A DNA stretch of 64,000 nucleotides from Sphagnum compactum (taxonomy: Eukaryota > Bryophyta > Sphagnopsida > Sphagnales): contig OZ234500.1 in NCBI GenBank assembly GCA_965153455.1, positions 7,192,001 through 7,256,000 of the forward strand. Reading direction: 5' to 3'. Positions 23,600-36,399 of this stretch are shown piece after piece. Numbering within the stretch: position 1 is the first letter of the stretch; each line of letters begins with the position of its first letter. The position numbers were made by a program, and so were the translations under genes. The notes under the pieces were generated by a model, which saw nothing but the letters and a program-made list of their open reading frames with translations, was not told where the DNA came from and did not search any database.

Positions 23600-23645
23600 C
23601 CCCCCCAAGCCCAAGTGTTTGTTTTAAAATATCTCAAAAAGAGGT

Positions 23646-23676
<31 letters not shown>

Positions 23677-25549
23677 TTCATTCAAGTTTATAAAAAAGTT
23701 GATATTAAGAATTTGGAAAATTTTCCAAAAACTTAACAAATTTAGTCAAGACAGTAGAATACACACACCTGTGCATTATGCACGGGGCTCAACCTAGTAA
23801 AGAAGTATGTGACAAGCAAGCAAAGAACAATAGGTTTGGTGGGTACCTAAGGAGGCAACATGTAGGCGAATAGGCGACACGCAAGCGAACATGCAACACG
23901 CAAGCGAGTAAGCAAGGAGGAAGCGACGCATAAGCGAACAAGCGGCATAGGCAGACAATGAAAAGGTAGGCAAGCAGTGAATGACCACAAGGAAGGAGGC
24001 AATGGGAATAGTTGACAAGTAAGAAAGGCGTTGAGGAGCAAGGAACTTATAATAAAAAAAACAAGTAGAAAAAAAGGTAGAAAAAAACTTGGCAAATTGT
24101 CAACTTTCAAGTAAGAATTTTTTTTCAATGTAGCAAAGAACTAGTTTCTTTAGTCTAAAAATGTGGAAGATTCTCATTCATGAACAAAAACACACAACAC
24201 ACAAAGTGGGGCCAAGCTTGAACTTGGACCCCTTTTATTTCTATTGAAAGAAGGGAGAGTGGCTAAAACTTAAAACCATAGTCGCTTTAAACCCTAATTG
24301 TTAGAAGGTTTGTCTAGGAAACTCATTGGATACCTTGTGCCCCCTGTAAACAAATTTTTCAAAATTGTCACATGACACCTTACATGTATTTTAAAATTTT
24401 GTTTTACTATACACAAGGGTGATAATTAAGATTGGGTGTCAACCCAATACCCTACCCAAGTATCATTTTTTTGACAAAAAGAACATGGTTGATTCTCATG
24501 ATGCCCAACTCTTAGCTTAGTGAGACCCAAGAAATTTGGTATTCAACCCATGTGTGAAAAAAAATCATAACCAACAAGATTCAGGGTGAGAATTAGCTTG
24601 AAAACCAAGGCAATTTTCACCCAATTCTTGAAAACCGCCCAACATTAGAGTGCACCCATGGGTGGTGGTAGTGGAAGATGAGTTGTAAAACATAAGAATT
24701 TAAACAATAGAGGAAACTCTCCCTCATTATTTTCTTCCAAGCTTACCTTTTCGGCGTTATTTTTATTGTCAGCTTTCTTACATTTCGCATTAAAGTCAAT
24801 GTTTGCCACATCACTAAAGTGGTCATAGGAAAGTCTTAGTTGGGATGAGATAGAACAAGTCTCATAGTTCATGATCACTCTAACAATCTTTGGTGGCTAC
24901 AACAATATGGTTAACCAAAAACATGGCAGAATGTTTGGTGAACTACACATCGTTGGCAAATTGGTAGGCTAATCAAGAAGGTATGTCACTTTATAATCAA
25001 ATTTTTTTGGTTTGGTGTTTTTTTGGGGGCTTTGGGTTTAAGATTGGCCATTTTTTTTGGGTTTTTGGGCTTTCAATTTTGGATCAATTTTTTTAGGTTT
25101 TTTGTTAGTTTTTCCTTTTGGTTGGTTGACTATATTTTATTTTATTTTATTATTTATATTTTAATTTTAAATTTCTAGTTTTAGTTAGTTTTTTCCAAGG
25201 ATTTTTTTTTGATTTCATGCATTAGGAAAACTTTCAAATGCATTAGTGGAGCATCATAAATAATTAATGAATCTTCAAAGAACATTAGTGAAGCATGGAG
25301 GAACATCATTGGAGCATTTAGGAACATCAATGGAACATCAACAAAACATATAGGAGCATTGACATAACATCATAAAACACCATCGTCTAATTGTTCACAG
25401 ATTTTAGTGGTGTTGAAAACTTGCATTTTGAAAGTTGTTTAGGGACACAAAATGAGGGGCTTAGTTTTAATTTCTCATTTGATGATTTGCCCTTGTGTGG
25501 AAACTGTTTTTGGGTTTTTTTCTTTTTTTAACTTGTGATGTGTGGGTGT
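23600..25549. other. Intergenic DNA with low-complexity tracts
   Basis: Contents: a TA microsatellite (23646-23672); a degenerate tract of GCAAGCGAACA-like words at about 23810-24000, which causes a spurious Cys/Leu-rich open frame on the minus strand; T-rich DNA around 25000-25210; and a degenerate GGAACATCAATGGAGCAT-like repeat at about 25240-25380. No gene is recognisable before the LINE that starts near 25550. Confidence 0.5.
23646..23672. repeat. (TA)n microsatellite
   Basis: About 13 TA units, shortly after the second copy of the CCTCG target duplication. Confidence 0.95.
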
Positions 25550-28500
25550 CTATTTATTCGATGGAGGTTCCTCCCCTTATAGGAGACATGTCCCCTAGCT
25601 TTTTTCCCCCACTCATGCCCCTAGTAGAGGCCCTTCAACCTATTGCCCATTCATAAGGTCCTCATTTTGTGATTTTGGCCCCTCCTTGTTTCCCTTGTGT
25701 CATTTCAACTTTTATTTCAACCATGTTGCATCTAGTTAGGGTGTTTCGAGCTTGTGAATTGATCATACCTTCATTGCATGTCCAAAGTATGAATTGAGCC
25801 CCCCCTTGACACGATACTCCATGTTCTAGTTGTGGTGCCTTATTTACACATCTTGGTTTGGCATGCCATCAAATGTTGTGTCAAGCTTTTCAAGTTATTT
25901 TTTCAAGTGGCATGATAGTGTTCCATCTCTCCAAGCCACATGCCCCCTTCGAGCAACTTGGGCATGGATATCAAGTTTGAATCCTTTTAAAACATTTTTG
26001 TTGGGATTCTTTAAGCCTCAATTGTATTCACACATCCCATTCGCTTTAAAGTGAAAGGTGCAGTTGGTTTTCAAATTACCTTTAACCATTGTGCAAGATT
26101 TGAACGATGTTGTTACATGACATCTTATTATACTTTCCCTTTAATGGTGCCTTCTTCCGCCTCCTCAAGTGGGGAAATTTGGGCATAGGGAGATTAATAT
26201 TTGGTTACGAAGGTTTTTTTTTGGCAATTGGGAGGAGCTTCAAATTGAGCATTTGTTGCATGCACATTTTTTAACTATTGCTTTACTTTTGGTCCACCTT
26301 TGTTTGGATGGTGTTTTTTCTCTAAAGGCCCCATCCCTTTCTGAAAAGGATCCTCCCACTTGGGGCCCCATCATCTTTGTCGAAGTTTAGTCCTCGAGTA
26401 AACGAGGGAGTATGTTCATGTTGCGAAGGCATTTGCCCCCCTTGCCCTGGCCTAAGCCTTTTTAGAAACCATTGTTTCTTTATAAGTTCTTCATGTTTTG
26501 GATTCTTATTTGCCATGTTTAGATTCTTTGATGGAATTATAGTTTAAAATATATTCAGATTTGTTTTTAGACACGTTTGGGTCAACATTCGTCCATTCGG
26601 CTCACCTTTTAGCTGGTGAACCTTTAAACATGGTATTTGAACACCTTTGAGATTTATTTGATCCAAAGGATTTAGTTAGTGGGTTTTCCCAATTATTTGT
26701 GGTATGCTTTTATGTTGTTGTAGGGCATATTTTTGGGAATGTAATTAAGGCCTTTAATGTTGCAAGGTTGTTATTTTTTATTAAACCTTTTGGTGGCATT
26801 TCAGTCAATTGTAATAAGTGAAATTTTATATCGGTTAGTGAGCATGACCCTTTGCTTCCAATTTCACGATGCATTTTTAGCCCAATGTCCCTCCATTAAT
26901 TTGGGGTTGTAGTCATGGGAGATTGTGAAATAATGGTGCATAATATTTGAACAACATTAGGTGTTCACCTTGATTGGGTGGTGTTATAAGTAAACATTGC
27001 AAATGCCTTCAACATTTTTTTCATCGGGTTATATTTTAGGAATTGTGTGATGCAGGTGGGCAAATGTCTCAATTCATATTTCTCATCCATTTTTTTATGC
27101 CCCACAACTCCTTGTTTTGTATAGTCACCATTACCTTGAAGGCAATCTTTTTATTATATTTAATCGTCCATTGGCACTTGTCAAGGGGATCCTTTGGGTG
27201 TCATCTTTTCGCCTTAGCTCATTTCCATGCCCTTCGTAACTTAACTGGCCTTTTCTTGTCTTATTTGTTTCCTTTTATTGTAAATACACCCACATCATTA
27301 AGCATGCTTCAATTGTGTTTTAGTCATTTCATCATTTTCTTTCTAGTTAGATTTGGTAGGCCTTGTGGTTTAGCCCCACAAGTGTGTTATTTGGTATCTT
27401 TCAAGGTTGCCTTTAAATTTTTTGTTTCCATTTAATTTCCATACCCTTATTGGGGACATTAGGGTTTTGTGTATTCCCTTAGGATCCTTTTCTTTCACAT
27501 CTTCTTTTTTCCAGGATACCTTGGATGATGATGCTCAACATATAAATGTTTTTTTTTAATGGGGGGATGTATAGGTGACGTTTGGGATTCTCACTCGTTG
27601 TTTTGTTTATAAGCGTTATTACCTTCTTTGTTCTTTCCCCCATTACAAAATTTTCAATGTTGGCTAGCCTCCTTTGATTCAACCTTTATTTGCATATTTG
27701 GGAAATTCTCAGGGTCCAGGTTCACCTGAGGTGGGCTTGTGGTCTTTTATTTCCAACTTCTCAAGCTTGCATCCATCCATTTGAGTCTTCAAGAAAACAT
27801 CTTGAAAAATGTGCGTGAACATTTTTTTTTAACATCATCTCGAATTTGTCTTTGATTGTCATCATGCTTGATTAAAATCTTACATAGGCCTAAATTTGGG
27901 TGTTTGGCTTTATGCATGCCTAGTTATCCCATCTTTTCAAATGGCTTTTAACATTTTCTCTTGAACATTACGCACCATATGGGACCTCCCCCATCCTACG
28001 GTTTGTGATATTTCTCGATGCATATGTTGCTAACCCATTGATTCAATAGGGATACACCTACTTTGTTGTGTTCATGGGGGAGAACACATTGCCACACATG
28101 ATGCAGTTCGAAATTCTTTCACCTCCATTACTAAGGATGTTGAGTTCCATGTTTCACGTGAACAAACTCATGTTTTCTCAACACCATCTTTTTAATCATC
28201 GTGGTGACAAGTGGATATTGTGTTTACAATAGATGGTATTCACATTTTGACAGACACAATCATTATTGACTCGACTCAAGCAAATCTTATTTCATGAGTC
28301 ATTTCTTTTTGGGGAGTGGTTGCGACGATTACAATTTAAGCAAAGGTTGTGTCATATCATGATCGACACCCTGAGGATGATTTTATCCTTTTTATAATAG
28401 AAATATTTGGATGTTTACACCAACAAGCTGAGAACTTTTATCATTGATGTGTCAACATGAAATGGTTGACGAAGAGCTCTCAAGGACCTCCTTTTTCAAT

Positions 28501-28880
28501 TTTACATTAATTTTACAAGTAAAGAGTGTCTGTGCCTCTTCAAAAAGTTGAGACCGCCACTATCTTGTGATGTGCAATTGCAATGGTAGGAGAGGCCTCT
28601 TCTAGGCTTGGTGTTTTTCCAAGTTTTCCGCCCATCTCCTTGCACGACTTGCTTCATGTACTAGTGATGGGTTTTGGTCCTAGGTTACGTGATTTTTTCC
28701 TTTTTAAGGCTCCCCATTATGGATTTTGCACTTTCGGGTGTTGTCTTTTAATTGTTTGGATATTATGGTCTTGTCTTTTTTCTTCTCTTATTCCCTGGCT
28801 GCATGTTTGTCCACTATTTATTTATTTATTTTCCAGACCTTTATTTGTCCACTATTTATTTATTTATTTATTTATAAAGA
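25550..28880 (+). mobile_element. Degenerate LINE of the same broad group as the one at 1440-4440
   Basis: The plus strand keeps long stretches of coding sequence broken by stops. At 25860-26060 a segment reads ATWAWISSLNPF...GFFKPQLYS; at 26170-26390 it reads GHREINIWLRRFFFGNWEEL. RT motif A (VHLDWVVL then V-IANAFN) follows at about 26960-27020, a post-catalytic segment at 27330-27430, and a C-terminal CxC...D..GIHLLCC region at 28030-28090. The tail shows DRHPEDDF near 28365, SSQGPPFS and a C-terminal SSRLGVFPSFPPISLHDLLH at 28595-28655. The order and several motifs (CxC...GIH...C, then DDFI) match the minus-strand LINE at 1440-4440. At the end is a TTTA repeat (28809-28876). At least six in-frame stops make it inactive. 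Confidence 0.75.
28809..28876. repeat. Duplicated TTTA repeat block
   Basis: The phrase GTCCACTATTTATTTATTTAT occurs twice, separated by about 18 bases, and the second copy extends the TTTA run. It follows the LINE coding relic and may be its 3' end, since several LINE groups end in short tandem repeats. Confidence 0.8.
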
Positions 28881-31749
28881 CAAAATATTTGTAAAGCTTA
28901 CTGGAATAAGGGCCCATAAACCAAGAGGAGGAGCCAAAAGCAGGCCCAATTTTGGTAAAGCTCAAGGTTGAGAACTACTAATCCAGCATAAAGACCTGTT
29001 CCAATTTTATTTTCCTTTTTTTTCTGTTTTTTTCTCACTGTGGGTTTTGTGGGAAGAAAAGGAAACAAATTGGGTATCAAAAATGGAATGGTTGCCCAAA
29101 ACATGGATGGAATGTCCATGGGAGTAAGCATTCCATTTTTTGAAACAGCCCTCCAACAGGGGAAGAAAAAATAGGCTGAGAAAATTGCCTTCCAATTACA
29201 CTAAACAAATCAAAGCAGGTCTTTACAGCAAGTTATTAGGGACTGGTAACTTGTACCCTCTTTGATCCCCTCTTTGATCCCCTCTTATACTGATATTTAC
29301 TAGAAACTAATCAAGCTTATTATACTTGTGGGCAATGTTTTTTTTTTGGGACAAATTTTTGCAACTTGGGTTTTTTTTCTTCTTAGAAAATAATTTCTTT
29401 CTTTGAAATTATCATGGTTTTAAATTTTTTTCCATCATTTAATAAAAAATTAAAATCACCATATCTAGACCTCAGTAGTAGTCAGGTCATCAGTTGTAAA
29501 AGGATTTTTGAAAAAAAAAAAAAAAAAACACTATTGTCACCCATAAATTGTTGCTATTTATTGTTAAATCATTTTGGGGATCCTCCTCACCACTGAGCCT
29601 ACTTGAGAAATTGGGGCAAAAAAAAATAGTGAATTACTACTACATTAACCAAAAAAATTATTTTTTATGGCTCTTATGACAAATAATTCCCACTAGGGTT
29701 GATCCCATCTCTTTTGCTTCTCCTAAATGATCAAACTTCTAAAGTTTAAACTAATTATGTAAAAAAAAATTTACAAAGCAATTATCTTAAACATAACGAC
29801 CTCCAAGTTATGTTTAAGTATATAAAATCATAAGGCCGTATTCAAAGCAATTATCTTAAATGTAACGACCTCCAAGTTATGGTTAAGTACATAAAGTCAT
29901 AAGGCCGTATTCAAAGCAATTATCTTAAATGTAACGACCTCCAAGTTATGGTTAAGTACATAAAGTCATAAGGTGGTATTCAAAGCAATTATCTTAAACT
30001 TAACGACCTCCTCCGAGTAATTGAAACATTGGAGCAAATCATCTCCCCTGATCTGATCCCCTTTGTGGAGCTTCTGTTGAAACTGGGGACCACTCCAATG
30101 TGTGTTGTAGCCTGTGTTGTTGTACACTGGTAGGTAGTGTTGGGTGGTTCAATTTTATGTTTATGAAAATTCACCCTTTATTTTATTCTGAATTTTTTTT
30201 TCAATAATCCTGAAACTGGGGGCTTTTTTATTTAATTTTTTCCCTAAAACCCAGAACTCAAGGTCATTTAAAAAAAACAAAAAACAAAAGGTGTGTCACA
30301 TTGTGGCCTTGCCATTTACATTAAAAAAAGTATCTTAAGGCAAAAGAAGAATTATAGAAGAATTATGGAAACTCAAATATTTCACCATGTGAAAATATAA
30401 TCTTCAAAAAATCCTCAAAAAGAAACAAAAATCCTTCAAGATATTATTAAAACTCTATTATAACTAATCTCAAGTTTCAACACAAGCCAAAATATCATCC
30501 TTCTTTCAAAAAACCACGTATAAAAATAGACCCATTATTACCTAGGGGCCAAAATCCCTTGAGCTACTATAATACTCTATAATGAATCTAAACACCATAT
30601 CCTTGCCTTGGTAGGCAAGGCCAATAAAGACTTGATACCACTACAACATTCTACTACTACTATGTCCTCACAATCCATTGCCCTCCCATTAACTTAGGCC
30701 AAAATAGGTGACCAACAAAGTTGGGAATAGAAATTGTGCTCAGCTAATGAGGAATTGATGCATGCACCCAATAGACCTAGTTTTTCCACTTTGGAGAGAG
30801 TTTGAATTTTTTTGGGGGGAATTATTGGGATACAATGTTTCTATGTTTGGAGCAAATAGTTCTATATTGAGGAGTCTCCAAAGTTTTAGAACATTTTTTT
30901 GTGATGGGCAAATCAAAGAGGCTCATTGCAAACAAATCATGAACTTGGAAGGCATCCCCTCAACTAATTAATATGGAACACACCATTTCACATGTAGCGA
31001 AATAAGTAAAAGTTGCATAGGGTGTGAGTCCCAATTTTGTTTTTACACAAGCCCCTACTTTTTTTTTGGGCATGTGCCCCCAAAAAATGCAAGTAATTGG
31101 GATGTGCTCATTTAGAAATTTTTGGTTGTGGGACATGTAAAATTATTTAGGGATATGTTTCCAAAACATTAGGCATATTGTCTAAATACATAGCAATTGG
31201 TACACAACTACTTGAGATTTATCATGTTTTTTTTGTGTAGTGTTGTTTGCATCAACAAATCCCTCCTTCTCCTCTAGAGTTGAATGGTGTAAAATTAGTT
31301 CAACAATTGGTTACTAAACAAAACTCGCTTTATCGTAGCAAATATTGAATTGTTGAATTTCCCTTCTATATCTCAAAACACTAGATTACAATAAAGACAA
31401 CAAATTTGTGCATATCACATGTATGAAAAAATTCCAATAATTGAAAGATCTTACACACAATAATTGTCTTAATTTTTTTGTTTAATTCATGGATATGTCT
31501 GAAATGTAAATTATTAATTTGGGGGCATGGTCCATTTTGTTTCATTGGTCATTTTGGGCTTCAAGACAGAGTACATAGAAAACTTTGTGTTAAACAACTT
31601 AGGGTGTGATGAGTGCCAAGTGGGTTATTCAACATGGTGATAGTTGAACAAATGTGGAAACTTTTCTATTTTTTAAATGTTCAAATTTCATAAACTTGAA
31701 AATAAAAAGAAATGAGAGAGATGGAGCTTAAGAAGAGAGGTTGGAGTTT
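28881..31749. other. Intergenic DNA with one clear tandem repeat
   Basis: AT-rich sequence with homopolymer T and A runs near 29339-29528 and a 69-bp tandem repeat (29774-30011). Open frames such as 28898-29131 minus have no recognisable domain. Nothing else is identifiable. Confidence 0.5.
29774..30011. repeat. 69-bp tandem repeat, 3.4 copies, each with a hairpin
   Basis: Copies start at 29774, 29843, 29912 and 29981 with the words CAAAGCAATTATCTTAAA; the last is partial. Period is exactly 69. In copy 1 TTAAACATAAC and GTTATGTTTAA form a perfect 11-bp inverted repeat around GACCTCCAA. Copies 2 and 3 are nearly identical to each other and keep a weaker stem. It is not a CRISPR array: there are no unique spacers. 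Confidence 0.92.
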
Positions 31750-32900
31750 GTTGGGGTGCTTGCCTACGTAATCAAAGTGATGCATGAGTGCAAACATCTA
31801 TTTTCAAAAAAATTTAAGTATGATTTAACCTAATTGACATAATTGACATTTGTCTTTTTAATCTATTTAAGGTAGTGTTTTTTGTAAATGTTGGGACAAG
31901 GGATTTTAGAATGTGGGTGGTATGTTGTATAAGAAAGGTGTGGGAATCCTCATGACAAGGACCTATTTTTGCTAGTTAGACGTGTTCTCAATGATGTTTA
32001 GTTAATCAAGGAAGTAGGTGTGTGTACATGTGATTTTGTCGATGGTTCATTGGCTATTCAAAAGGAAGGTTTGTTGCAAATTATGTGTTGCTTGACCAAA
32101 ATAGGACTTGAGTTGACCCCATGATAGGGGTTTTGGCATCTAAAAGGATTATAGAGATTTGATGGATTAACATATGCAAAATTTTATCTTAATGCCACCC
32201 AAGCAACCATAGGTGAAGTTCTTCAACTAAGGTACTCCCATGCATAGTTATGCATCAAGCTTTTTTAGTGAAGGATACCAAGCATATAGTAAAGATAAAT
32301 CATGACTTTGTTAAAGTTATTTGCAAGATTGTATATGGTCATTGCCAACTTTGTTTGAGATAAATCAAGTTGTCATTGATGTTCAGCTCCTAGGTAATTC
32401 ATTTGAATCACAAGATCGAAGGAAATAAAATGGTTTTTTATTGTACTTTTGTTAAAGGTTTCCTTTTGTTGAAAATTAATCACACCCTAAAGAATGTATA
32501 AAAACTATTAATGTTGATTATGTTAAGGATTTAGGGATGGGTTCTTAATTTCAACCTAGATGTTTGATGGGGGATGAAGATCTCAACATGGGTTGCCTTG
32601 CAAAAACTCTCAACAAAATTTAAGGTTGTTGGGTGGGAAATATCTTCAAATCTCAACAACTTTTTTTTGGTTTCAACTTGAAAACATGAGCTAGACATCT
32701 AAGCAAAGATTTTGTGTAATGCTAAAAGTTAGGGAGGGTTCGAGACATCTTTGGAAATGAAGAACAACATCATAAGCAAAGTCACTTTAATTATGATTGA
32801 TTATGATTATTTGTTGATCAAGTGCACGTTCAATTTCAAATCATCCCATTTCAATAAATAATGTCCATTACTTATTGAAACCAACATGAAAGTATTGAGG
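31750..32900 (+). mobile_element. Degenerate retrotransposon open frame, probably LINE ORF1-like
   Basis: The plus strand reads as decayed coding sequence in mostly one frame, with words such as DGSLAIQKEGLLQIM, YLNATQATIGEVLQLRYSHA and a later LLLKINHTL segment. The order suggests the upstream ORF of an L1-like plant LINE, and it lies on the same strand as, and upstream of, the RT relic at 36400-39250. If both belong to one element, about 3 kb of unrelated AT-rich DNA separates them. The link is inferred; the coding character is seen, the family name is weak. Confidence 0.4.
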
Positions 32901-32914
32901 AATATCAATGGTTT

Positions 32915-32930
32915 GGGGGGGGGGGGGGGG
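32915..32930. repeat. Homopolymer run of 16 G
   Basis: Sixteen consecutive G on the plus strand, at the start of a purine-rich stretch. Such a run can form a G-quadruplex and is also a common site of sequencing or assembly length error. Confidence 0.9.
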
Positions 32931-35043
32931 AATTAGTTGGCCATGGGGGATATGATAGGCATAGATAAGGGAAGAGGTGATAGGCCAAGGAAGGAGATGA
33001 ACAATAAGAAAAAGGGGGGAATCAAAAGGTGTTGTTGAAGGTGATCATCAAGGAAAAAAAAAAATCACAAGAGGGAGAAAGGCAAATACATGGTGGACAA
33101 GGAGGATTTTACAATAACAATAAACAAGAAGGAAAAAAGGTAAGAAGGGTAGACCTTAGTTGATATCATGGGAATCAATAATCAAATTACTAGAAATGAC
33201 AAATAAAATCCAAAAAAAGATGACAAAAGGTTGGTGACTAATGAGTCATTTGACAAATAGGAGGATGAAAGTACACTGGTAAAAGTGAAATTTAATCCCT
33301 GCAAAATTATTCCACACTACTGTAACAATAGGTTTGCACTTCACATGCATACATTCAATATTTCTACCTTGATTTTTAACACACTTAACATTGTCATTCA
33401 TTAGAACACCATATTCATGGTTGTTTCATATACAATCCCTGTCTTAAATGCCCTATTCATCCAAATCATGTAATCCTCCTACCCCCCTTAACATACACTA
33501 TGATTGATCAAAAATGGTAGTTGAAAGTGCATATATAATATATTTTAAACATTGTTTTCCATGTCCAAGTTCATCCCACCCTAATTAAAACCTTTTTAAA
33601 CACATGATCTATCAATTTTTTATATATTATAAAACATTAAAATGGATGTTACAAGATCCACTAATTATCGAGTCTTTATTTTAAATCTTAAAAGAAAAAA
33701 GACATTTTTTTACTTGATTTTTTCATCTTAAATGTTGTGATACTTCAATGCGTGATGGTTCAAAGTTATAAGCATGTTTTCCAACTCCACTATAAATGAA
33801 AAGTTCATAACCATAGTTATTTGGACTATTGCCCTAGATGTACTTCACATTGCAATGTCCACCTTGGACTCCATATTGATATTTCTTGTGTAATTTTTTC
33901 CACATTGAGAAGATTACAATATAATTTTTAGTTTCTTAACTCATTTTTGCTATACTATTCAAATGCATTTGAACTATATACAACAAGATTTGACTAACCT
34001 AGAAAAATTGAGACTTTGATTTTCAAAAAAATCCACTGTATTGTGTTTTCACCAAGGACTAGGCAATCTATTAGGATCAAGCAAATGAAATTGATGTGGG
34101 TAAAGAGTTGTATGACACCTTAGAAGATGTAAATGGAAGTAATGAAGATGTGGTCAAAAATGATGTTTCAAACCATTTTCTTGACATTATGAAAAAACCA
34201 AGGGTATTGCAATGGGGCTTGCAACTAAATTTTTGAGTTGCAACAAACATTGGCAACTCATTACGTTTATATGGCACGAATACTCTTGGACAAGTTGCAC
34301 TAGACACCTAAAGGTCATATACAATATCATGTGCAACACAAATGCAACTAGATGCAACTGATTTGCAATTGGTTATCCATGTCAATTTCCCACCTAAATA
34401 CTTGTGATTGAATGGAATGCCAATGTGGCTTTTCATTCATCCATTGATGGTAAAATATGTTTATGTCCTTTGCATCTTACTTATAATTACTTTACCACTA
34501 ATTATCCACGTCAATTTTTTGCATAAATGTCATGGACCAATGTACAACAAATTTATCCTTGGGTGGTACCACTAAGAACATCACACCCTAAATTTTTTAG
34601 ACCCATCCAACTTTAGGACAAGATAGGACTCACATAAAGAAAGTTTTTCGTTCTAAATTATTTATCAAAAGGTTATTCAAGTCATGTAAAATTCAAAACT
34701 CTAATTAAATTTACAAAAACATGTGTTTTGATGTGGGAAATGAATGCATAAGGAAAAAAATTCAGGAATGTCACACAAGGGATTTTTTGATCATGAACAC
34801 AAAAGGAATCTATTTTTTGAGAATTTTCCTTGGATGTTAACTTTTAAGAATAATTCAAATGCCAACCTACTTAATGTCTTTTTATAGATAATTGATTTAA
34901 TCAATTTTCATTTAGTTATGAATTTTTGAGATCAAGATCGTGAAGTCTTAAAGGGCCATTGATGTCAAAAACACAAATGATAACTATTTTCATCTTTTGT
35001 TATTTTAATGACTAGTTTGGATCATTCACTTGTGCATGTACTA

Positions 35044-35066
35044 AATAAAATAAAATAAAATAAAAT
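35044..35066. repeat. (AAAAT)n microsatellite
   Basis: Between four and five AAAAT units without interruption, in AT-rich intergenic DNA. Confidence 0.9.
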
Positions 35067-36399
35067 CTAATGTGCAAGTGTAAAAACACTTAAAAGAAAA
35101 ATGTCAAGAATTGGGTCAAGAATGGGTTAAGTATGGTTCAAGAATCAAAATGTTTATGCATATTATAATTTTTTGGGTGTTCATTATTTTTATGAGTGTG
35201 TGCATAGGTGGGGAAAACATAGCCCATCTAGTCCAATCGAATTAACCAATGTATAAGTAGATGAAATTTTATTTCTTAAATTGGGTCCAATTTTTTGGTG
35301 ATTTTAGCAAGGTGGTTCCTAGTGATACCGCCCAAGGAAAAGTTTGCCATGTAATGTTGCCTAACTTTTCATTCATCTACTAATGAATGAAGTCTACTCA
35401 TGTTTGTTGAAACTACTTTGCAATTAATGAATTACCAAATTGTACTATCTTGTAACTATTGGATTTTGCCAATGGTATTATGTTACAACTTGAATACAAT
35501 TAATGTAATTTTAAATTGTAATTTATCTATTGGTTGATGGAATTATTTTGCAAGTAATGTCCATTTATGGATAATATTATTTTGTGTCTATTGGAATTGG
35601 TAATGATAATTTTGCATTGTGAAACACATTACATAAATCCAATGAATAAATAATGACAAACATCTTGCTCCAATAACACAATTGCATATATTAATATTCA
35701 ACGTTGAAAAATACAATTCATTTGAATTTTTTTGTTATCCATGGTCTCTTCCAATGGCATATTATCTACATTTTTAATATTAAAATAAAAATTTCTAAAA
35801 CTATTACTATCAAATATCCTTTTTAATTTTTGTTGCTACATAATGTTAAGAGGTCCACCTTATTTTTATTCAAGAGTTGGGTTATGTTTTGATAGTTGGC
35901 AAATGTGAAATGATGTTTGCACATCAATGTAATAATAACCTTATTGCAATTTGAAAAAAAACTAAATGTTCATATTTTAAATATAAGTAGGAGTCCTCTA
36001 TAACTATGATGCAATTAACAAGCAATGTACATACAATTTGCAATTAACAAAAAAACATATATAGTTAATAACTATAATGCAACTTGTAAGCAATATACAT
36101 AATGTCATCATTAACTAATTATCATTGAAAATGCACTATAAACAACACATCATAGCAATGCAATGATTAATTACAAGTTTTATATTTATAAACAACCATT
36201 TAAATTCAAAGTAAAGTGTTATAATCAAAATTGGAATACATCGGTCTTGAATTTTTTCACATGTAGGTATGTAAATTTACTTTCACCTTTGTTGTTTTAA
36301 CATAAGAGTCCATTGAACTTGAATGTTTTCAGACATGCACCATCAAACTCTATAATCAATACTTCATTTTAGTTATATAAAGCTTAACAACCTAGAAGA

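Larger units (their letters stand above)
32901..36399. other. AT-rich DNA between two LINE pieces
   Basis: Contains a run of 16 G (32915-32930), purine-rich DNA to about 33240, an AAAAT microsatellite (35044-35066) and much AT-rich DNA without recognisable coding motifs. The ends of the block near 33270 and 36285 show a loose inverted similarity, which may mark an inserted element. No gene is seen. Confidence 0.45.

Noticed and set aside
29774-30011. Array of regular repeats considered as CRISPR
   Set aside because: Units are contiguous 69-bp copies without unique spacers, in plant nuclear DNA.
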